Assembly (NCBI GenBank): GCA_045658645.1
Contig: JAZOVJ010000012.1
Span: forward strand, 1-13,860
Source: UBA1738 sp045658645
GTDB taxonomy: Bacteria; Bacillota; Clostridia; UBA1381
Direction of reading: 5' to 3'
DNA length: 13,860 nt
In this document: one piece after another, positions 6,641-13,754 of the stretch
How the letters are laid out: every line of letters starts with the position of its first letter
How positions within the stretch are numbered: the first letter of the stretch is position 1
Translations under genes and position numbers: made by a program
The notes under the pieces: model-generated
The model's input: the letters and a program-made list of their open reading frames with translations, nothing else
Databases searched by the model: none
Told to the model about the DNA's origin: nothing

Positions 6641-7495
6641 ATGCAAAACTTACAGTGGTATCCGGGACATATGGCGAAGACCCGCCGTATGATTGAAGAA
6701 AATCTTAAGAATATTGATGTAGTTGTCGAAATTCTTGATGCAAGAATTCCTTTTTCCGGAAGAAATCCAAACTTTGATGACATTATTATAAATAAACCAA
6801 GACTTGTTGTTATGAACAAGTATGACCTTGCTGATACTTCCATTACAGACAGGTGGACTGAATGGTATCAGAAGCAGGGTATCAGGGTTATACCGATAAG
6901 CTGTGCTACAGGTCAAGGTGTCAACAAGATTGCACCGGCAGCACGTGAACTTATTAAGGAAAAGATCGAAAAGGCAAATGCCGCAGGAAGAAATATTGGC
7001 GTTAAAATTATGATGGTCGGTATTCCCAATGTCGGAAAATCCACACTGATTAACTGTCTTTCAAAAAAAGCGAGTGCAAAAACAGGTGACCGCCCCGGAG
7101 TTACACGAGCAAAGCAGTGGATACGCCTTGCAAACGGGCTTGAACTTTTGGATACACCGGGAATTTTGCCTCCAAAATTCGAAGACCAGAAAGTTGCCGT
7201 AAACCTTGCGTATACAGGTGCTATTCGTGACGAAATTATGGAGGTTGAGCTTTTAGCTTATTCACTGCTTGAGTATTTAAGGGATAATTACAGTCAAAAT
7301 CTTTGTGAAAGATACAAGCTTGACGATATAGACGGTCTTGCAGGTCACGAAATTTTAGAGCTTATCGGCAGAAAACGCGGATGTGTTATTTCCGGTGGTG
7401 AAATTGACACAGAGCGTGCAGCAAATATTCTTCTCGATGAACTGCGAGGTTGCAAAATAGGAAAAATAACCTTTGAAAAACCGGAGTTGGTATAG
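6641..7495 (+). CDS. rbgA: Ribosome biogenesis GTPase RbgA (YlqF)
   Basis: Circularly permuted GTPase needed for late assembly of the 50S subunit. Permuted order is seen directly: G4 NKYD (59-62) and G5 SCA (87-89) come before G1 GIPNVGKST (127-135), G2 around GVT (153-155) and G3 DTPG (171-174). The N-terminal WYPGHM contains the histidine (H10) used for hydrolysis in the family. The C-terminal helical domain (about 190-284) fits the RNA-binding ANTAR-like region, and 284 residues is the normal length. GAGGTG (6631-6636) lies 4 bases before the ATG. The neighbouring rplS fits the conserved Firmicutes pairing. The usual next gene, rnhB, is absent and apbE follows, with its GTG overlapping the rbgA stop. 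Confidence 0.96.
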   Translation: MQNLQWYPGHMAKTRRMIEENLKNIDVVVEILDARIPFSGRNPNFDDIIINKPRLVVMNKYDLADTSITDRWTEWYQKQGIRVIPISCATGQGVNKIAPAARELIKEKIEKANAAGRNIGVKIMMVGIPNVGKSTLINCLSKKASAKTGDRPGVTRAKQWIRLANGLELLDTPGILPPKFEDQKVAVNLAYTGAIRDEIMEVELLAYSLLEYLRDNYSQNLCERYKLDDIDGLAGHEILELIGRKRGCVISGGEIDTERAANILLDELRGCKIGKITFEKPELV

Positions 7496-8460
7496 TGAAA
7501 AACAGCATAAAAAAGCACGTTGCTTTCTATTTATTACTAATTGGAATTGTTGTTTTTATATTTATTTCACAAAACAACAAAACACGTATGCATACAGCAA
7601 CTTTTACGGACTATCTTGATACAGTTTGTGATATAGCCGTGATTTCAAAAACCGATAAGCTTCTTTCTGTTTGCGAAGAGTATCTGAAATTTTGCGAAAG
7701 CGAATTTTCCGCAGAAGATAAGAACTCTACCCTGTTCAAGCTCAACACAGGCGATGGTATAAAAGTTTCTGAAGACCTCCAGGCTGTAATCTCCTCGGGA
7801 AACGAGTTTTCCAAAAAACATCCCGAATACTTTTCTATATATTTAGATAGACTTGTCAAGCTTTGGGATATATCCGAAAATCCCGACACAGTCCCGTCAA
7901 AAGAAGCTATTGAAGTTGCAAAAGCTTCTTTTGACATAAATCTGGGTGCAATAGCAAAAGGCTATATAACAGACAGACTAAAGGAAAAACTTCGGGATGA
8001 AGGCGTTGATTCTGCCCTGATAAATCTTGGAGGCAATACCTACGCTATGGGCAAAAAACTAACCGGCGAGAACTGGAAAATAGGCATTCAAAGTCCTAAA
8101 GATGAAAGTTCTGTCATAGGTTATATCACTGCCGAAAACCTTGCAGTAGTAACCTCGGGCGATTACCAGCGGTATGTAAAAATTAACGGCAAGCGTTATC
8201 ATCATATTTTAGACCCAATAACCGGTTATCCCGCAGATGGCGGTGTTCACTCCGTTACCGTTATTTGCGAAAGTGCAGAACTTGCAGACGTTCTTTCCAC
8301 TGCCGCTTTTGTAGCAGGAGTTGATGCCGGGCATACACTTTTGGAAAGTTATGGCGCTATGGGTATTTTTATAACCGAAGACACAGTTTATTTTTCAAAG
8401 TCTCTCGAAAACATTTTTAAGCAGATGGATTTCTCTTATAAGTACAAGTTTTTGTATTAA
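7495..8460 (+). CDS. apbE: FAD:protein FMN transferase (ApbE family)
   Basis: ApbE proteins attach FMN through a phosphodiester bond to Ser/Thr of exported flavoproteins such as Rnf/Nqr subunits. 321 residues with an N-terminal membrane helix (about 8-25), then the catalytic domain outside the cell. Family motifs: FSAEDKNSTLFKLN (71-84), DINLGAIAKGYITD (147-160), INLGGN (176-181), GDYQRY (222-227), HHILDPITGYPAD (236-248) and DVLSTAAFVAG (265-275), whose Asp and Thr bind Mg2+. There is no lipobox cysteine after the helix, so it looks helix-anchored rather than a lipoprotein. The GTG start overlaps the rbgA stop by 1 base (TAGTG), with GGAG (7482-7485) 9 bases upstream, so it is translationally coupled. 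No target flavoprotein gene lies in the window. Confidence 0.93.
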   Translation: MKNSIKKHVAFYLLLIGIVVFIFISQNNKTRMHTATFTDYLDTVCDIAVISKTDKLLSVCEEYLKFCESEFSAEDKNSTLFKLNTGDGIKVSEDLQAVISSGNEFSKKHPEYFSIYLDRLVKLWDISENPDTVPSKEAIEVAKASFDINLGAIAKGYITDRLKEKLRDEGVDSALINLGGNTYAMGKKLTGENWKIGIQSPKDESSVIGYITAENLAVVTSGDYQRYVKINGKRYHHILDPITGYPADGGVHSVTVICESAELADVLSTAAFVAGVDAGHTLLESYGAMGIFITEDTVYFSKSLENIFKQMDFSYKYKFLY

Positions 8461-8490
8461 AAAAATAGATGCACTTCGCATCTATTTTTT
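8460..8490. terminator. Bidirectional terminator between apbE and rpiB
   Basis: The core stem ATAGATGC / GCATCTAT (8465-8472 with 8478-8485) has a 5-base loop, with A-runs on the left and TTTTTT on the right, so it works as an intrinsic terminator on both strands. It serves apbE on the plus strand and the tsaE-tsaB-rpiB unit on the minus strand. Confidence 0.92.
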
Positions 8491-8494
8491 ATGC

Positions 8495-8929
8495 TTATTT
8501 TTCAAGATTATGTATCTTGTCTATTCTGTTCTGATGTCTTCCACCCTCAAATTCTGCCCCAAGCCACGCGTCTACAATCATAAAAGCAAGCTCACGACCT
8601 GTAACACGTCCGCCAAGGCAAATGATGTTTGAATTATTGTGCTGTTTTGTCATTTTTGCAGAATAAACATCGCTGCAAAGGGCAGCACGAACTCCGTCAA
8701 TCTTGTTTGCCGCAATAGATATACCAATACCTGTTCCGCAAATCAAAATACCGTTTTCGCATTCGCCTGCAACAACTGCCTTGCCTACTTTCTCGGCAAT
8801 GTCAGGATAGTCCACGCTATTTTCATCGTAGCAACCAAAATCTTTAAATTCAACACCAATTTCTTTCAGGTGATTCATAATATGTCCTTTAAGTTCAAAT
8901 CCACCGTGATCACAACCAATTGCAAGCAT
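8495..8929 (-). CDS. rpiB: Ribose-5-phosphate isomerase B
   Basis: Interconverts ribose 5-phosphate and ribulose 5-phosphate in the pentose phosphate pathway. 144 residues, normal for the RpiB/LacAB family. The start is MLAIGCDHGGFELK, with phosphate-binding D7-H8. The catalytic cysteine C64 lies in ICGTGIGISIAANK (63-76), and HNNSNIICLGGR (97-108) supplies the conserved histidine H97. The C-terminal HQNRIDKI is also typical. The ATG overlaps the tsaB stop by one base (TAATG), with GGGAGG 7 bases upstream, so it is coupled to tsaB. Substrate use of allose 6-phosphate or galactose 6-phosphate by relatives cannot be excluded, but a single gene with CGTGIG favours RpiB. Confidence 0.95.
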   Translation of the reverse strand: MLAIGCDHGGFELKGHIMNHLKEIGVEFKDFGCYDENSVDYPDIAEKVGKAVVAGECENGILICGTGIGISIAANKIDGVRAALCSDVYSAKMTKQHNNSNIICLGGRVTGRELAFMIVDAWLGAEFEGGRHQNRIDKIHNLEK

Positions 8930-9621
8930 TATTTTGCCTCCCTTTCTTCCGCTTCACGCTCCGCCTGAGATTTTCTCAAGTATTGCGGTGCAAGTTCTCC
9001 ATAACTTATTGTTTCTTTATTTTTTGCCGCTTCTGCAACACAGGCCGCTCTACTCGTACAAGCAAGCTGTGGTGCAAAAAATGCCAACTCACCTAATGTA
9101 TATTTTATCTTGTCACGGAACACTGCCACTCCGTCACCTAAAAATACTACCTTTTCTCCCATTTTCAAAAGCTGGTCAAGACAATCCTCAAGGCTTATAG
9201 CTCTTGGTTCTTCAATGACTTTTAATACGCCTTTTTCCCATTTATAAAATGCGTTATATACCTGTTCTCGTCTTGCATCCATAATAGGCGCTATTATGTG
9301 TGGGCAATATGGCAGGTTATAGGCTAATGCCTCAAGGGTATTGACGCTACATACCGGCTTTTCTACTGCATGTGCAAGACCTTTTATGGTTGTTACTCCA
9401 ATTCGCAGTCCTGTAAATGAACCCGGTCCTGAAGCCACAGCAAAAACGTCAATATCGAAAGGGGTTAATTCACTTTTTTTAAATACCTCATCTATCATAG
9501 GCAGCAGAGTCTGTGAATGGGTCAGCTTATTATTAAGTACGCACTCGCACACAAGCTTATTGTCATCTACAATAGCCGCTGATGCAACATTTGATGAGGT
9601 GTCTACCGCTAAAATTCTCAT
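8929..9621 (-). CDS. tsaB: tRNA t6A biosynthesis protein TsaB
   Basis: TsaB is the ASKHA-fold partner of TsaD and TsaE in making N6-threonylcarbamoyladenosine at position 37 of ANN-decoding tRNAs. 230 residues, with the N-terminal MRILAVDTSS (1-10), THSQ (34-37) and the strong signature GPGSFTGLRIG (65-75). The MDARR segment (117-121) and the C-terminal PQYLRKSQAE are also typical. A charged tail rich in Glu and Arg follows (about 220-230). The ATG overlaps the tsaE stop by 1 base with AGGGGAA upstream, so synthesis is coupled. The acetyltransferase rimI and tsaD, frequent next genes, are replaced here by rpiB. Confidence 0.95.
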   Translation of the reverse strand: MRILAVDTSSNVASAAIVDDNKLVCECVLNNKLTHSQTLLPMIDEVFKKSELTPFDIDVFAVASGPGSFTGLRIGVTTIKGLAHAVEKPVCSVNTLEALAYNLPYCPHIIAPIMDARREQVYNAFYKWEKGVLKVIEEPRAISLEDCLDQLLKMGEKVVFLGDGVAVFRDKIKYTLGELAFFAPQLACTSRAACVAEAAKNKETISYGELAPQYLRKSQAEREAEEREAK

Positions 9622-10061
9622 TATTCCCCTCGCTTTTCAATAGTAATTTCACGAAAATCTGTATGCACATCAAGGTTTTTTGAGATTGTAACGTCATATC
9701 GATTTTCCGGCAAAATCTCCAGAATCAGTTGTGGCCATTCAATAATTGAAACGCCGTCACCATAAACATACTCCTCATAACCTATTTCATACATTTCCTC
9801 AGGGTCTGCTATTCTATAAACGTCAAAGTGATAAACCGGAAGCTTTCCGTTATAACAATTTACAACAGTAAAAGTAGGACTCTGAACATATTCTGCAACA
9901 CCCAGTCCCTTTGAAAGTCCACCTGCAAAAGCAGTTTTACCAACGCCCAAATCACCCCAAAGACATACAACGTCTCCGGGCTTTAAGGTTTTAGCAAAAG
10001 CAGATGCAATATTTGCAGTTTCTCTTACACTATTGGATTTATAAATCATACCATCACCCAT
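9621..10061 (-). CDS. tsaE: tRNA t6A biosynthesis ATPase TsaE
   Basis: P-loop ATPase that powers the TsaB-TsaD complex in t6A37 formation. 146 residues from ATG 10061. The Walker A motif is GDLGVGKT (36-43), followed by SPTF (60-63), YHFDVYR (76-82) and IIEWP (105-109), the usual TsaE order. A second ATG at 10047-10049 (residue 5) gives a 142-residue protein and cannot be ruled out, since neither start has a strong ribosome binding site. It is the first gene of the tsaE-tsaB-rpiB unit. I found no clear promoter in the 76 bases upstream, so read-through past the hairpin at 10086-10109 is possible. Confidence 0.94.
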   Translation of the reverse strand: MGDGMIYKSNSVRETANIASAFAKTLKPGDVVCLWGDLGVGKTAFAGGLSKGLGVAEYVQSPTFTVVNCYNGKLPVYHFDVYRIADPEEMYEIGYEEYVYGDGVSIIEWPQLILEILPENRYDVTISKNLDVHTDFREITIEKRGE

Positions 10062-10076
10062 ACATTTTACTCAATA

Positions 10077-10109
10077 GTAAAACAAGGCTATACCATATAC
10101 GGCATAGCC
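10077..10109 (-). terminator. Hairpin after the coiled-coil gene
   Basis: On the minus strand GGCTAT-GCC pairs with GGT-ATAGCC (arms 10101-10109 and 10086-10094) with one mismatch. It is followed by TTGTTTT. It would end the rsmD-coaD-coiled-coil unit. The interrupted U-tract suggests incomplete termination, which may feed tsaE. Confidence 0.6.
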
Positions 10110-10137
10110 AAAATTCTACAAATATAACTTTTAACTA

Positions 10138-10581
10138 TTATTTGCTTTCAAAATAAGCCTTATCGTCATGAACCTTGCGAAGCAACATATCAAGACGCTT
10201 TTCAAGATCGTTAAGAATATCGTCAGCATACTGGTCACAGTCAGTCTTGATTTCCATAGCCTTTGTCTGTGCATCGTTAACCATCTGGTTTGCCTGTTCA
10301 ACAGCCTGCTTTGTAATCTCGTGCTCATCAATCATCTGAACAACCTTTTCTTCAGCGTTCTTAATCATAGTTTCGCTACGAGTCTGAGCTTCAGAAAGAA
10401 TTCTTTCTCTTTCTTCCTTTACCCATTTTGCTTCCTTAACTTCGTCAGGGAAAACAAGACGCATTTCCTGAATGTAGTCAAGAAGGTCTTCTTTGTCAAC
10501 GACAATCTTGCCGCTTAGCGGAACTACTGTCGCCTTGTCAATAGTTTCTTCCATCATGTCGATGATTTCCATAATTTCCAT
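10138..10581 (-). CDS. Conserved coiled-coil protein downstream of coaD
   Basis: I cannot assign a function. The 147-residue protein has a short structured N-terminus (LSGKIVVDKEDLLDYIQEMR, 22-41). A long charged helical region follows (about 45-140), rich in Glu, Lys, Gln and Ala with heptad-like hydrophobic spacing, starting around EVKEAKWVKEERERILSEAQ (47-66). No membrane segment or signal peptide is present. From memory, clostridial genomes often carry a similar protein next to coaD, loosely labelled ATPase or DivIVA-like. It lacks a Walker motif, so ATPase is unsupported. GGGAG (10591-10595) lies 9 bases before the ATG. Only 20 bases separate it from coaD, so it is the last gene of that operon. 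Confidence 0.85.
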   Translation of the reverse strand: MEIMEIIDMMEETIDKATVVPLSGKIVVDKEDLLDYIQEMRLVFPDEVKEAKWVKEERERILSEAQTRSETMIKNAEEKVVQMIDEHEITKQAVEQANQMVNDAQTKAMEIKTDCDQYADDILNDLEKRLDMLLRKVHDDKAYFESK

Positions 10582-10601
10582 CTTAAAAAACTCCCTTTTT
10601 T

Positions 10602-11072
10602 TTATTTATCTTTTATTTTCAAAATAACATTATGCGGAACCAGACCATCCAGTTCACCGTTATATTTTGCAACATCTTTAACCATACTTGAGCTGATGTA
10701 TGAATACTTTGAGTCAGTCATCATAAACATTGTCTCATATTCCGGATTAAGTGCCTTATTCAAAAGTGCCATTTGGAACTCATATTCAAAATCCGCAACA
10801 GTTCTAAGCCCTTTTACAATAACCGTTGCACCATTTTGTTTTGCAAAGTCAACCAAAAGGCCACTGAAAACGTCACAACTAACATTAGGAATATTTTTTA
10901 TGTTCTCATCAATCATTTCTTTTCTTTCAAGAGATGAAAACATTGGCTTTTTACTTGAGTTATCAAGTACTCCGATGATAACCCTATCATATAGCCTTGA
11001 CGCACGCCTTATAATGTCCAGATGACCGTTTGTAATCGGGTCAAAACTACCGGGGTATACAGCAATTCTCAA
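10602..11072 (-). CDS. coaD: Phosphopantetheine adenylyltransferase
   Basis: Transfers AMP from ATP to 4'-phosphopantetheine, the penultimate step of coenzyme A synthesis. About 156 residues from the TTG at 11072, giving the family start MRIAVYPGSFDPITNGHLDII. The nucleotidyltransferase motif holds H17 in NGH. K42 in KKPMF and R90 in KGLR are expected substrate contacts, and YSYISSSMVK (123-132) is the second nucleotide-binding motif. A GTG 9 bases earlier (11081) is in frame. However, AGGGGTGA lies at the right distance (5 bases) only for the TTG, and homologues begin at this point. The TTG lies 5 bases beyond the rsmD stop codon (11078-11080), so coaD is operonic and probably coupled with rsmD. 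Confidence 0.94.
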   Translation of the reverse strand: MRIAVYPGSFDPITNGHLDIIRRASRLYDRVIIGVLDNSSKKPMFSSLERKEMIDENIKNIPNVSCDVFSGLLVDFAKQNGATVIVKGLRTVADFEYEFQMALLNKALNPEYETMFMMTDSKYSYISSSMVKDVAKYNGELDGLVPHNVILKIKDK

Positions 11073-11077
11073 GTGAA

Positions 11078-11614
11078 TCACCCCTTTTCATATACTGTAA
11101 CAAAGCTTCTTCCGTATTTTCTTTGTTTTAAAATGTTAAGCCCCTGAAAATCGCTATGTTCATCACAAAAGTCGCTCTCCAAAACAATGATACCACCATC
11201 TTTAAGCAGATTGTTTTCTACTATCCCATCTATTATAGGTGCAATAAAACCTCTGTTATACGGAGGGTCAAGGAAAATCACTGAATACTTGTCCTTTGTA
11301 GTTTTAATGAAATTCAAAGCATCACAATTTAAAACCTTTACATTTTGAAATTCCAAAGCGTCCTTATTTTTATTTATAACCGCAATGGAATTTTTATCAA
11401 TGTCAACTACTGTGCCACCTTCTGCACCACGACTCATAGCTTCAAATGTCAAAGCGCCGCTTCCGCCAAAAAGATCCAGAACGTCAGCCTCAGGAATAAA
11501 ATCCTGAATAAGATTGAACATTGATTCTTTAACTCTGTCAGTAGTTGGTCGGATATCCTGACCGCTAAAATCAAAAAGTTTATGTCCCCTTTTGCTTCCG
11601 GCAATAATTCTCAT
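11078..11614 (-). CDS. rsmD: 16S rRNA (guanine966-N2)-methyltransferase
   Basis: SAM-dependent enzyme that methylates G966 of 16S rRNA. 178 residues from ATG 11614, starting MRIIAGSKRGHKL as in the family. Conserved segments are IRPTTDRVKESMFN (21-34), the SAM-binding LDLFGGSGALTFEAMSRGA (46-64), VVDID (69-73) and the catalytic DPPY (116-119). GGAGG (11620-11624) sits 5 bases before this ATG. The frame stays open to 11680, but that extension crosses the promoter at 11639-11667 and so cannot be translated from this transcript. Pairing of rsmD with coaD is a classic conserved arrangement. Confidence 0.95.
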   Translation of the reverse strand: MRIIAGSKRGHKLFDFSGQDIRPTTDRVKESMFNLIQDFIPEADVLDLFGGSGALTFEAMSRGAEGGTVVDIDKNSIAVINKNKDALEFQNVKVLNCDALNFIKTTKDKYSVIFLDPPYNRGFIAPIIDGIVENNLLKDGGIIVLESDFCDEHSDFQGLNILKQRKYGRSFVTVYEKG

Positions 11615-11638
11615 ACTATCCTCCATACTACTCTTTAT

Positions 11639-11667
11639 ATTGTAACTTATATTATTGAAAAGGTCAA
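11639..11667 (-). promoter_or_regulatory. SigA-like promoter of the rsmD-coaD operon
   Basis: On the minus strand there is TTGACC (11662-11667), a 17-base spacer and TACAAT (11639-11644). The start point is near 11632, leaving a short leader of about 18 bases. A second TTGACA (11675-11680) lies just upstream but has no well-spaced -10. Confidence 0.82.
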
Positions 11668-11723
11668 CAATTTTTGTCAATTTTTTTTAACTTTTACTAA
11701 TTTTATATAAAATACTCAAAAAA

Positions 11724-13748
11724 TCAATTTAATACTATTTCGGAAGGCAACATTTTATCTACTCTTTTAGTAAGCTCGCCTGCCTCAGTTTCAGTAAGTA
11801 TACACCTTCCACTCAAAATGTCCGCCGCCGCTTTTTGTGCCTCTTCAAGAATTTTTGCATCAGTAAAAAGATTTGCAACTTTAAGGTCCGGTAAGCCGTG
11901 CTGACGTGTACCAAAAAAATCCCCGGGGCCACGAAGTTTTAAATCCTGCTCGGATATGTAAAATCCGTCATTTGATGCACATAATGTTTCCATTCTCTTT
12001 TTTGTAACATCGCTTGAGCTTTTTGGGAACATTATGCAGAATGCTTCCTCCTGTCCTCTTCCCACTCGACCTCTTAACTGATGTAGCGTGGAAAGTCCGA
12101 AACGCTCTGCATTTTCAATAATCATAATGTTACTGTTAGGGACATTTACCCCTACTTCAATTACGGTTGTTGACACTAAAATCTGTATCTTGTTTTCCAC
12201 AAAATCCTGCATTACCAGTTCTTTTTCCTGTGGCTTCATTCTGCCGTGAATAATGCCAACCGAAAGATGCGGAAAAATCATTTTTAATCGTTTATAGATG
12301 TCTTCTGCATTTGCAAGGTCAGACTTTTCACTTTCCTCAATCAAAGGGCATACCACATAGGCTTGTGAGCCGTTTTTTATGTGCTTGTCTAAAAAAGCAT
12401 AAATTCGTTTTCGCATATCTTCGCCCACAGCATATGTTTTAACAGGCTTTCTTCCGGGTGGAAGCTCGTCTATTATTGAAACATCCAAATCGCCATATAA
12501 TATCAATGAAAGCGTTCTTGGTATTGGCGTTGCAGTCATAATAAGCGTGTTGGGATTTTCACCTTTTGAGGTCAGTCTTGCTCTTTGAGAGACCCCAAAC
12601 CTGTGTTGCTCATCAGCAACAACAAACCCTAAATTTTTGTATTCAACGGCCTTTTGAATAATGGCGTTAGTTCCTATAATAACGTCATATTTTCCGTCTT
12701 TTATCTCTTGGTAAATTACCTTTTTATTTTTTGTACTGCTTGTCAGCAACACGCATTTAATATTGCTGTTCTTAAAAAATTCTGTGAATGTATTAAAGTG
12801 TTGTGTTGCAAGAATTTCAGTAGGCGCCATTATTGCCGACTGGTATCCGTTTTTCGCCGCAACGTACATTCCGCAAGCTGCCACAACGGTTTTGCCCGAG
12901 CCTACATCCCCCTGAACAAGCCTGTTCATTGGTGTTCTTGAACTGAAATTTTCGCATATTTCATTAATCACACGAACCTGAGCACCTGTCAATTTATACG
13001 GCAAAGAATTAATAAACTCCTTTGCACACTCTGTATCCTCAAAAGGTGTTCTTTCGCACTTCTCATTCTCAGTTCTCTTTCCGGAAAGTGCAAGTTGCAG
13101 GAACAAAAGTTCTTCAAAAACAAATCTTTTTCTTGCAACAGAATAGCTTTCAAAATCCGCAGGAAAATGAATATTCTTCATTGCAAAGTTTATATCGCAT
13201 ATATCATATTTTTCGCAAATTGACTTTGGTATATATTCCGAAAAGCTTCCGCAGGTTTTCATTGCCTCTTCAACAAGACCTGCAATAACCTTTTGGCTTA
13301 TGTTGCCGAACAATGGATATACCGGTACAATTTTACCGATAAATCTTTGGTTTTCTGCCTTTTCGTAAATAGGATTTAAAAGTTCTCTTTTCCCTCTTGA
13401 AATCGCAATTTTCCCATAAAAAAGAACTTCTTCTCCTGACCTGAATGCATTTTTAACAAATCTGTTGTTATACCATACAACATTCATAGCACCCGAATCG
13501 TCAAAAATCACCATAGAGTATATACTAAAGTTCTTTTTTATCCTTGTTTCACGAACAGGTGAATAAACTTTTGCTTTTATACACACAAAATCCCCAACGG
13601 GACAGTCAGTGATTTCAAAAAACTTTGTTCTGTCTTCGTGTCCCCTCGGTAGGTAATACAAAAGGTCCTCTGCGGTTTTAATTCCTTTTTTCGCAAAGGA
13701 CCTTGCTCTTTCCGGCCCAACTCCGTATAGTTTTTCTATACCAATCAT
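11724..13748 (-). CDS. recG: ATP-dependent DNA helicase RecG
   Basis: Superfamily 2 branch-migrating helicase that remodels stalled forks and Holliday junctions. 674 residues, close to the usual length of about 680. The N-terminal wedge/OB-fold domain (about 1-210) opens with a helix-hairpin-helix-like LYGVGPERARSFAKKGI. The helicase core carries Walker A GDVGSGKT (280-287), DEQH (379-382), TATPIPRTL (405-413), STTVIEVGVNVPN (526-538) and QLRGRVGRG (557-565). The C-terminal TRG-type segment GFYISEQDLKLRGPGDFFGTRQHG (595-618) is complete. The ATG has no recognisable ribosome binding site. It lies 6 bases after the upstream fakA-like stop codon (13755-13757), suggesting translational reinitiation. 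No clear terminator follows the stop at 11724. rsmD has its own promoter. Confidence 0.96.
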   Translation of the reverse strand: MIGIEKLYGVGPERARSFAKKGIKTAEDLLYYLPRGHEDRTKFFEITDCPVGDFVCIKAKVYSPVRETRIKKNFSIYSMVIFDDSGAMNVVWYNNRFVKNAFRSGEEVLFYGKIAISRGKRELLNPIYEKAENQRFIGKIVPVYPLFGNISQKVIAGLVEEAMKTCGSFSEYIPKSICEKYDICDINFAMKNIHFPADFESYSVARKRFVFEELLFLQLALSGKRTENEKCERTPFEDTECAKEFINSLPYKLTGAQVRVINEICENFSSRTPMNRLVQGDVGSGKTVVAACGMYVAAKNGYQSAIMAPTEILATQHFNTFTEFFKNSNIKCVLLTSSTKNKKVIYQEIKDGKYDVIIGTNAIIQKAVEYKNLGFVVADEQHRFGVSQRARLTSKGENPNTLIMTATPIPRTLSLILYGDLDVSIIDELPPGRKPVKTYAVGEDMRKRIYAFLDKHIKNGSQAYVVCPLIEESEKSDLANAEDIYKRLKMIFPHLSVGIIHGRMKPQEKELVMQDFVENKIQILVSTTVIEVGVNVPNSNIMIIENAERFGLSTLHQLRGRVGRGQEEAFCIMFPKSSSDVTKKRMETLCASNDGFYISEQDLKLRGPGDFFGTRQHGLPDLKVANLFTDAKILEEAQKAAADILSGRCILTETEAGELTKRVDKMLPSEIVLN

Positions 13749-13754
13749 TTTATT

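Noticed and set aside
6580..6916. Two minus-strand frames at the start of rbgA.
   Set aside because: Antisense to conserved RbgA motifs and without ribosome binding sites.
8639..8968. Plus-strand frame opposite rpiB, and others opposite tsaB (8934-9200, 9341-9643).
   Set aside because: Fully explained by the conserved minus-strand genes with overlapping stop/start codons.
11615..11680. 22-codon N-terminal extension of rsmD.
   Set aside because: It overlaps the TTGACC/TACAAT promoter, and the GGAGG site and family start point to 11614.
11700..11713. Perfect 14-base palindrome ATTTTATATAAAAT between recG and rsmD.
   Set aside because: It is pure A/T, has no loop or U-tract as a terminator, and is easily expected by chance in such DNA.
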